From Phoronis australis (Eukaryota > Phoronida > Phoronidae): a stretch of 64,000 nt of DNA. A model generated the notes under the pieces. It saw nothing but the letters and a program-made list of their open reading frames with translations. It had not been told where the DNA came from and did no database searches. Where the stretch lies: positions 10,004 through 74,003 of the forward strand of contig NMRA01000228.1 of assembly GCA_002633005.1 (NCBI GenBank), in the 5' to 3' direction. This document shows, piece after piece, positions 59,501 to 64,000 of the stretch (its first letter is position 1; each line of letters starts with the position of its first letter). Position numbers and translations under genes: made by a program.

Positions 59501-62500
59501 AGTTCCCACATCTGCGAAATTGGGAAACTCACCCGACAGCTCGGGAACATAACCTTTTTTCAAGTTGTGTAAGACCTTATCAAAAAGTCAATGTAGCTCC
59601 ATACCATAAAACCATATACAACGAAAAGTTAAGACCCAGTGAAAATTGATATTTTACAATCTGCCATCAACTGGGTCACCTGATCAAATGTTTTAGTAAA
59701 ATTTAGCAAAACATGAACTAAGAACATTATGTATCAAGAAATCCAGTTTCATATAAATGTTCAGCATAAAACATCAGAAACACTGTTACAGTTTTCTAAA
59801 ATATCATTCACTTTATTTTCATACCATGCAAATTTTGAGTTTTTTCATTAAAATCATAAAAGTCCTGCATCATCGCTTTCGCCAATGTCATACCCACGTA
59901 GCAATTAACGCTGCAAATCATAGCCAGGGGACCATGTGCCCCGCATATTGTAAAAACGCATGTCCCAACAGTGGATTTTTATGTTTGATTAAAATGAAAT
60001 GCAGTAGAACCCATCACAATATGAACTGGGATAGGAGACAAAGTCACACCTGAGATACAGCTTAAAAATCAAATCGGAAAAGGACAGACGAAATTAAAAT
60101 GAGTGACCCAGAGTTTTGGGTCTCTGGGAATCATTTGACAGGCAAGTTTATCTAAAATCATCCCTGTGCTGGTGCTGCTCTTGATAGTAACATATTCTGA
60201 GGTTTTGCAACCAATTTGAAATTTTATCTACTTCACTTCACAGTAGGAACATAGTGCATGCCAATTTCCACAATCATCCTTAGAGTGGTTTGGTTGACAG
60301 AGGGGCGGACCCCAAAACCAGACTAGAAAACAATAAAAATGACCACTAGGTGGTGCAAAATACCTTGAATCAATCCGAAAATGAATGGATAGCGTCATCT
60401 CAACAAAAGATGCCTAACTGCCAAATTTTATGGAAATACGTTGAGGACCTTTGAATATTCAGCGGTAAACGTAAAAAAAATTGCCACTAGGAAGCACACC
60501 GGTAGTCCAATCTGTCTGAAAGTCGTCGTTGTCCGATGTCGTATTAATACATTTGCTAAATTTAATAAAGACCCTGTAGAGCCATGGGCACAAAAACAAA
60601 CAAAACTGCCACTAGGAGGTGCCACAGTATTCAAACTCGTCGGAAAATCAATGTCAGCCTTCTTCTTCACAGTAAGAACATATAGACCTAATTCACGCCG
60701 ACAGAGGTTCGCTACGATAGGTCTGTTGGCTTATCGGTATACTGGGCTGTATTCCGTGTTGCTCGAACGTCCAGAAAAATTACGAACACTCAACTGTCTG
60801 TTTTACAATCCCTAAGGACGTTGATATTAGGAAGCGTTGGGTCGTTGCCAAAAGCCGCGACGAAGGAAAATATGTCCGTATAAAATTTATAAATGTTTTC
60901 GAAAAGTTAGATCATATTTTGTCGCATCTCGGTTGCCGACTGGAGCATCATAGCACTGACGACCAGAGAACCTTCGGCCAGCCAGGCTGTGTTTTTATGA
61001 CTACGGGTTGAAACATGATGCATTTTTCATTCCAACAACGACAGGGCCCTCAATACCTCGATTTTGGGGCCGAATATCGGCCCTATTCCCCTCTCCGGCA
61101 AAAATATTGAAAAATCCACCGAAATTCCCACACAAGGTCTAAACATTCTATGCCCTAATGATTGAAAAGTTCTCTCCGAAGTTCAAATCACCTGTAATCA
61201 CACAGGTGACACTTTGAAAGAGCACAAAAATGCTACTTGAGACAGAGCCTATGAGAGCTTACAGGTAGATTTTTCCCCTCACTCGGTGAAAAAATTCCTT
61301 CTCAGAAGGCACAGGCACCGTTCCCCAGGATGCACGAGGCCCCTGAAAAAGCAAGATAACTATGCCTGCTCTGTCCACAAAATTGACCTCTAAGAAACGA
61401 GGTTGTGCTTTGGACGAACGAATTAGGTGTTTTCATTTTAAAATTCAACTTGGCCCAGATTGATATTTGAAATCTTACACATGAGACGTAAGAATTATTA
61501 AAACTAAGAAAGCAGAATTGATGGTCAAATAATTTTTATTTTCAATTATGAGCCTGTTTTTTATTTTAATAGAAAATATTTAATAACATCAATTATTCTT
61601 TCAGATCAATGACAAATCAACTGTTAGTCCGGGTAGTCCCTACCTCACCAGGACCTAGGTTATTGATGTTCATATTCTTGATCAACAAATTAACCAGATG
61701 TGACCAATTGACAGCAATACAAGCAGATGACCTGGTGCGTGTAGAAAGCATTTTTATCAACAATTTATAAGAAGAAACGTAACCATGAATTCAGCATAAT
61801 ATCTGATCTGTAATATGATCGCCGCAGTTTGGTCATATTTACTTTTCAGGTTTCGAACCTAGTTTTCTGAAAAAAAAACTTAATACCCTTTCATCAGACA
61901 ACTCTTTGGTGCATTGACTTGTTCTCTAACGTATTTTTCTATGTCTCTGTGGTTAATTATCGACACATTTTTACGATTTAATATCCAGGTTGGACTCGAA
62001 AGACCGGCCATTTAACTCACGCAATGTCAACTTCCGCTTTGTTTATCGCAGTGAGCCTCGCTTTGGATTTTAATGTCTGCCGCGTGAATTAGGTCTATAT
62101 ACCAATTTTCACAATCATCCTTAGAGTGCTGTGGTTGACAGGAGGGCAGACACCAAAAAACAGACTTGAAAACAGTAAAAATGGCCACAAGGTGGCGCAT
62201 GGCGCAAAATACCTCGAATCCGTCCCAAAATGGGAGGATAGCATCATCTCACTAATAGATACCTAACTGTTAAATTTTATGAAAGTCGGTTAAGGACTTC
62301 CGAAGATACAGAGGTAAGCATCAAAAACTAAAATTGCCACTAGGGGGCACACCTGTAGTTGGATAGGTCCTAAATTTGTTGTCACTCGTTGTCAGCTTCA
62401 TAGGAACACATTTGCCAAATCTCATCAAGGTTCTGTGAGGGGTTTACGTCATGATACAGCTGCAGACGCCGGACGCCCAGACAGAGATGATGGCAATATG

Positions 62501-63632
62501 CATCCACATACAAACATATGTGGCTGCATAAAAATTCTTCACATTGAACAAAAAATTTCACCAGATTGCCCAAATGAATATTCAATTCCAAGTTCACACA
62601 TACATAATGTTGAGATTAAGCAGGATTCTGAGTTCGCGCACAAGCTTTTCAGCGAATTTTGCCTCACACGGGCCGGTTAAACCATCAGTCACGTTTTATA
62701 TTTTAAGCACCTTTTGAGCACAGAGGGACACCATCGATGTCTTTAATCTCTTCCGGCAACTCAATCAAATCCTCCCGTAATCAAACTTGAACTTTTTTCA
62801 AGCAGTCCTTCATTCAGTTGCCCAAATTGGCAAATGACCATTACTCTGCTTGCGCAAGATATGACGTCACATCCCAATGGCGTGTGAAGGGCAAAAATGG
62901 CCAGTTGCTAATTTGGGTAAGTGAATAAAGGACTGCTCAAAAAAAATTATTACAGGTCTGGAGTATTTGTTGAGTTGGAATGAATTGAATTGACAGCGTC
63001 CTAAAACTCCTAAGGTGTCCCTATGTTCAAAAGGTTATAAACGTCACTTTGATGTTTTAATCAGTGTGAGGAATAATTCGCTGAAAAACTTTGAGTGTAT
63101 GAAGTTCCTTTGGGAGTTTCATATGCCCGAACCTTTTTGAGCTGCATGTCCAGACGGTGGCACCATAGACTAACATCTATGGTGGCACTGACTTTTTTAT
63201 GCCTTGAAATGAAGAATAGGTTTTAAAAGAGGCAAATCTGAGTTCCGATGTACCACATGCATGCACTTTTAATGCTCGCTATGACACTACAAATATAGTA
63301 CAACAAGTGGTTGATAAGAGTGTCTGCGATCAGGTGACGCACTAGTACCATGCATGCCCATGGACATGGTTATGGCCTGGGCTGGGGGGCGAGGCTGCGT
63401 GCTACCGTGTCATTGCATTTAACTGACCGGTCTAATGACTGAGTGTCATCTACCCACCCACGCATTTTTCAAAGGTTCCCGGCATGACTGTAACTCTAGT
63501 TACACGAAGAATTTTTTGTTCAATTATCTGCTCCGTACCTGTTTCTGCGACAGAAGCTGCACAGGCTGAAAGAAAATATTTAAATGCAAAGTTTCTAAAA
63601 GGTACACGTTTTTGCTTCGCATCTTGACCCAT
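41456..63632 (-). CDS. SLC25A27: Mitochondrial carrier, uncoupling protein 4 type (SLC25A27), 10 coding exons
   Basis: Spliced CDS on the minus strand. Exons in order: 63539-63632, 57949-58056, 57108-57170, 55739-55823, 48849-48971, 47523-47635, 44780-44864, 44063-44152, 42558-42660, 41456-41527. They total 936 nt, giving 311 aa plus TGA; all introns are GT-AG and every phase matches. Three mitochondrial carrier signatures are visible: PLDLTK at residues 35-40, PADIVK at 136-141 and PADVIK at 237-242, each the PX[DE]XX[KR] motif that ends an odd-numbered helix. UCP4-specific stretches include [30 protein letters not shown] and LYKGFIP. From memory, human UCP4 is about 323 aa, so the model is full length. 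The family has six membrane helices in the inner mitochondrial membrane; UCP4 is linked to proton leak and anion transport. The start chosen is the ATG at 63632 (context AAAATGG); an in-frame ATG at 63671 would add 13 residues. Its SLC15 neighbour is downstream on the same strand. Confidence 0.93.
42558..42660 (-). CDS. SLC25A27: SLC25A27 exon 9
   Basis: Residues 255-288: [20 protein letters not shown] then [14 protein letters not shown], the third [DE]GxxxLYKG loop. Acceptor ATCTACAG, donor GTAATA. Confidence 0.93.
42661..44062. other. Intron 8 of UCP4
   Basis: Contains a G-run at about 42782 and a small TIR element at 43384-43569; no exon seen. Confidence 0.45.
43384..43569 (-). mobile_element. 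Small TIR element, TACCGTAA.CGTTCGGGTTAA type, inverted copy
   Basis: The reverse complement reads TACCGTAAACGTTCGGGTTA at one end. The interior units GGGCGCTTAACCG and GGGGCGGTTAACC are the complement of those at 21155-21317. The other end is degraded. Confidence 0.7.
44063..44152 (-). CDS. SLC25A27: SLC25A27 exon 8
   Basis: Residues 225-253: helix 5 ([12 protein letters not shown]) and third signature [13 protein letters not shown]. Acceptor GTTTTCAG; the donor splits the Arg codon AG|G. Confidence 0.92.
44780..44864 (-). CDS. SLC25A27: SLC25A27 exon 7
   Basis: Residues 196-223, [20 protein letters not shown] then TWVSHTLA; the Asp codon is split with exon 6. It matches the [DL]xxYDxxK segment after helix 4. 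Acceptor TGTTTTAG, donor GTAAGA. Confidence 0.9.
45580..46830 (+). repeat. Modular repeat, distant relatives (UCP4 intron 6)
   Basis: Carries AAATGGCTGCCACAGCGACA / AAAATGGCCGCCACAGCGCC module starts, TGCCAAATTTCATCAAAATT, and GACAGTAATATCCACCCACATATA near 46785, paralleling the better preserved copies at 52728-54592. Confidence 0.5.
47523..47635 (-). CDS. SLC25A27: SLC25A27 exon 6
   Basis: Residues 159-195: [17 protein letters not shown] then [14 protein letters not shown], the second [DE]GxxxLWxG loop (here [10 protein letters not shown]) and helix 4. Acceptor AACAACAG, donor GTAAGA. Confidence 0.93.
47817..48003. repeat. Long hairpin, ~70-bp arms, AT-rich loop
   Basis: 47817-47886 and 47934-48003 are inverted copies differing by about one indel. 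The arms contain TAGCTAAAGGCTAATATACG and GGCATGACCCTCTTGCAGCA; the loop is TTTAAT-rich. An AATAATAATAAACTTTATTT stretch just outside is typical of retroposon 3' ends. Confidence 0.9.
48120..48600. other. UCP4 intron 5 segment
   Basis: AT-rich, with phrases (AAAATTTCATGTCCATTGTG, GATAGAGACACAGATAC) recalling the modular repeat family; no coding signal. Confidence 0.35.
48849..48971 (-). CDS. SLC25A27: SLC25A27 exon 5
   Basis: Residues 118-157: helix 3 ([15 protein letters not shown]), second signature PADIVK, then [16 protein letters not shown], highly typical of UCP4. Acceptor TTTCCCAG, donor GTAAGT. The intron before it contains the BEL/Pao relic and an assembly gap. Confidence 0.93.
49787..51250 (+). 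pseudogene. BEL/Pao gag region with zinc knuckles (broken)
   Basis: The N-terminal segment (49787-50012) is charged and coiled-coil-like ([20 protein letters not shown]) and ends in TAG. A frame change near 50090 leads to a long ORF. That ORF has an 87-bp direct repeat (29-residue unit starting at about 50149 and 50236), then three PALAPPxVN proline-rich units, then the BEL gag domain ([20 protein letters not shown]). It ends with Cys/His knuckles [27 protein letters not shown] and [13 protein letters not shown]. In the second knuckle the usual GH is GY. Knuckles bind nucleic acid in retroelement capsids. Confidence 0.8.
51360..52139 (+). pseudogene. BEL/Pao protease-like region (broken)
   Basis: YAFLESGS occupies the position of the aspartic-protease LLDSGS motif: the catalytic Asp is Glu, and a TAA follows at once (51472-51474). 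The frame stays open to 51725 ([20 protein letters not shown]), shifts near 51700, and resumes with [20 protein letters not shown] and [18 protein letters not shown], typical of BEL/Pao polyproteins between protease and RT. Another stop at 52095-52097 and a frameshift near 52139 follow. Confidence 0.75.
52140..52736 (+). pseudogene. BEL/Pao reverse transcriptase, N-terminal part (broken)
   Basis: Blocks in order: [51 protein letters not shown], then after a frameshift near 52490 [14 protein letters not shown] (motif A) and [20 protein letters not shown] (motif B). The YVDD motif, thumb and everything beyond are missing because the sequence leaves the element at about 52728. Confidence 0.8.
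52728..53231 (+). repeat. Modular repeat family, copy 1 (into gap)
   Basis: Starts TGCCACTAGGAGGCGCCACA immediately after the BEL/Pao RT. Contains TGCCAATTTTCACAATTATC, CGGTTTGGTTGATAGAGGGG and ACAGACTCGAAAACAGT. Runs into the N gap. Confidence 0.75.
53232..53510. other. Assembly gap, 279 N
   Basis: Run of N inside the repeat array, probably a collapse of similar modules. Confidence 1.
53511..54592 (+). repeat. Modular repeat family, copy 2 (tandem modules)
   Basis: A chain of ~145-170-bp modules, each beginning (A)TGCCACTAGG(G/T)GGC(A)CA, continuing with a TC(C/T)GAAA(A/G)T block and a CATACCAAATTTCATGAAAA or TGCCAATTTTCACAATCATC block, and ending AAGATA...AAACTAAAAT. The chain ends in GGACG-rich sequence, GATGACGGCATAATGCGTCC and a CACATATAAATATGTGGGCA palindrome. 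A 15-bp GC array sits at 54516-54556. Confidence 0.85.
54593..55738. other. UCP4 intron 4, proximal part
   Basis: AT-rich; nothing recognised. Confidence 0.4.
55739..55823 (-). CDS. SLC25A27: SLC25A27 exon 4
   Basis: Residues 89-116: [15 protein letters not shown] followed by the loop [12 protein letters not shown]. This is helix 2 and the following intermembrane-space-side loop. Acceptor TTTTGCAG, donor GTAAGT; the Trp codon TG|G is split across the next intron. Confidence 0.9.
56537..56592. repeat. (CA)n microsatellite
   Basis: About 25 CA dinucleotides with a short CGCGCG interruption at the left. UCP4 intron 3. Confidence 0.95.
57108..57170 (-). CDS. SLC25A27: SLC25A27 exon 3
   Basis: A 63-nt exon, residues 68-88, [20 protein letters not shown]. 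This matches the conserved [DE]GxxxLWxG loop that follows the first carrier signature. Acceptor TTCTAG, donor GTAAGT. Confidence 0.9.
57949..58056 (-). CDS. SLC25A27: SLC25A27 exon 2
   Basis: Residues 32-67: signature [13 protein letters not shown], a basic matrix loop [10 protein letters not shown], then MVRTALGI. The acceptor is TTTTTTAG and the donor GTGAGC. The 5.5-kb intron before it holds the foldback element and the nested insertion. Confidence 0.92.
58216..59115. mobile_element. 900-bp foldback element with ~310-bp inverted arms, TTAA flanks
   Basis: Ends AGGCGAAGGCAACCT...GGTTGCCTTCGCCT, flanked by TTAA at 58212-58215 and 59116-59119. The inverted similarity runs from 58216 to about 58525 against about 58805 to 59115, covering ACAGCTTTTCGTAATTTGAT, GTCAGTCAACATGCCAC and ACGTACTCATTAT (imperfect). 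Both arms carry an ATG reading MP(R/H)CCC(V/L)PG. Located in UCP4 intron 1. Confidence 0.85.
58670..58849 (-). CDS. Small Cys-rich ORF in foldback element arm (59 aa)
   Basis: ATG at 58849 to TAA at 58670. Starts [20 protein letters not shown] and ends in an acidic/hydrophobic tail ([14 protein letters not shown]). MPxCCxxPGC resembles the first residues of THAP zinc fingers, so it may be the first exon of a transposase from which the element derives. The opposite arm has the same start (ATG at 58483, [13 protein letters not shown]) but diverges and stops early. No donor site was confirmed; expression is unproven. Confidence 0.35.
   Translation of the reverse strand: MPHCCCLPGCTHYGPKPVSSPAAILSSSRPHSTPSEEDSSSFNELISEPNFDKFIVDLS
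60231..60684 (+). repeat. Modular repeat family, copy 3 (left half, split)
   Basis: Modules as at 53511-54592 (TGCCAATTTCCACAATCATC, GACCACTAGGTGGTGCA, TGCCACTAGGAAGCACACCG, TGCCACTAGGAGGTGCCACA). It breaks off at AGTAAGAACATATA, 60671-60684. Confidence 0.85.
60685..62095. mobile_element. 1.4-kb element nested in a modular repeat (TATA duplication)
   Basis: Ends GACCTAATTCACGC and GCGTGAATTAGGTC are exact inverted copies, with weaker extension (GACAGA / TCTGCC). TATA lies outside both ends (60681-60684 and 62096-62099), and the host repeat resumes at CCAATTTTCACAATCATCC. No transposase ORF is seen inside. It is a non-autonomous DNA element of unknown superfamily, in UCP4 intron 1. Confidence 0.85.
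62096..62540 (+). repeat. Modular repeat family, copy 3 (right half, split)
   Basis: Continues 60231-60684 exactly where it broke. Modules with ATGGCCACAAGGTGGCGCA and TGCCACTAGGGGGCACACC, then the terminal GACGCCGGACGCC, GATGATGGCAATATGCATCC and ACATACAAACATATGTGG. Confidence 0.85.
62791..62949. mobile_element. Small TIR (MITE-like) element
   Basis: Left CAAGCAGTCCTTCATTCAGT and right GTGAATAAAGGACTGCTC are inverted, extending ~45 bp per arm (TTGCCCAAATT / AATTTGGGTAA). The interior has TGACGTCA. UCP4 intron 1. Confidence 0.75.
63539..63632 (-). CDS. SLC25A27: SLC25A27 exon 1 (start codon)
   Basis: Codes MGQDAKQ... through [15 protein letters not shown], the first helix of the carrier. The donor is GTACGG. 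It ends with one base of a Val codon. An upstream in-frame ATG at 63671 exists but lies in a CTGCCCTCTAGTGGTG stretch resembling the local repeats, so the inner ATG is preferred. Confidence 0.85.
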
Positions 63633-64000
63633 TTTCAAGTCCTTATATTCACCACTAGAGGGCAGCAACACCTACACGTTTTGCGAGTATTCCTACGACC
63701 TATAATAACACGTCTATGCATATCCGATCAAATTAAGTGTCAAACCTGCAGTAAGATTGTTTTCGTCGCAAAAGTAAATATAAACTACCCATTACTAGTT
63801 CAAGGCTTTTTCAATCCAATAATTCATTAATACTGAGTCTAAATATGCCGGGCATGTGGCGCAGTAATTTTGAAAGTACTACTTTCTGAATGGCTGTTTA
63901 GTGTCGTTTATTTCCTGGCTGAGACGGTTAATTAACACACATCTTCTACTTGTTTTAATTATTTGTACTTTTACAGTTATTAGCTGAGTGTTAACTTATC
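63633..64000. other. 5' flank of UCP4
   Basis: Should hold the 5' UTR/promoter; no TATA box or CpG-rich patch could be assigned. Confidence 0.3.

Overview
The window is animal nuclear DNA. It carries spliced genes with GT-AG introns of about 0.4-7 kb, AT-rich intergenic sequence, many transposon relics (LINE, BEL/Pao, pogo, foldback and MITE-like elements, a tRNA-derived SINE) and minisatellites. The mixture suggests a marine invertebrate. I cannot name the phylum from sequence alone. No bacterial operon, CRISPR array, rRNA or intact tRNA gene was seen.

Two protein-coding genes can be rebuilt exon by exon, both on the minus strand. (1) A mitochondrial carrier of the UCP4/SLC25A27 type: ten coding exons from 63632 down to 41456, 311 aa, with all splice phases agreeing and three carrier signatures. 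(2) A proton-coupled oligopeptide transporter (POT/PTR2, SLC15 family, SLC15A4/PHT-like): ten coding exons from 32664 down to 19437, 506 aa, with an N-terminal acidic dileucine motif and an altered ExxER motif. Both are membrane transporters, but nothing in the sequence links them functionally.

Layout. 1-16.4 kb is gene-poor and repeat-rich: a GGCGGATTTAGG-bounded element with a tRNA-like segment (two copies), a foldback element at 944-1712 inserted in another repeat, a THAP-like fragment, a CCTATAGGAT satellite, and a duplicated block split by one N. 16.4-17.4 kb is a 5'-truncated LINE with a 147-N gap. 19.4-32.7 kb is the SLC15 gene, whose introns hold several minisatellites. 32.7-41.4 kb is intergenic, with a decayed pogo-type transposase and a LINE 3' fragment. 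41.5-63.6 kb is the UCP4 gene, whose introns hold a decayed BEL/Pao element, a modular repeat family, a 70-bp-arm hairpin, a 900-bp foldback element and a 1.4-kb element nested in a modular repeat.

I found no clearly new biological system. The best leads are the foldback element whose two arms both encode a Cys-rich MPxCCCxPG peptide, the nested insertions with readable target-site duplications, the transporter's missing ExxER glutamate, and the three-monomer higher-order minisatellite.
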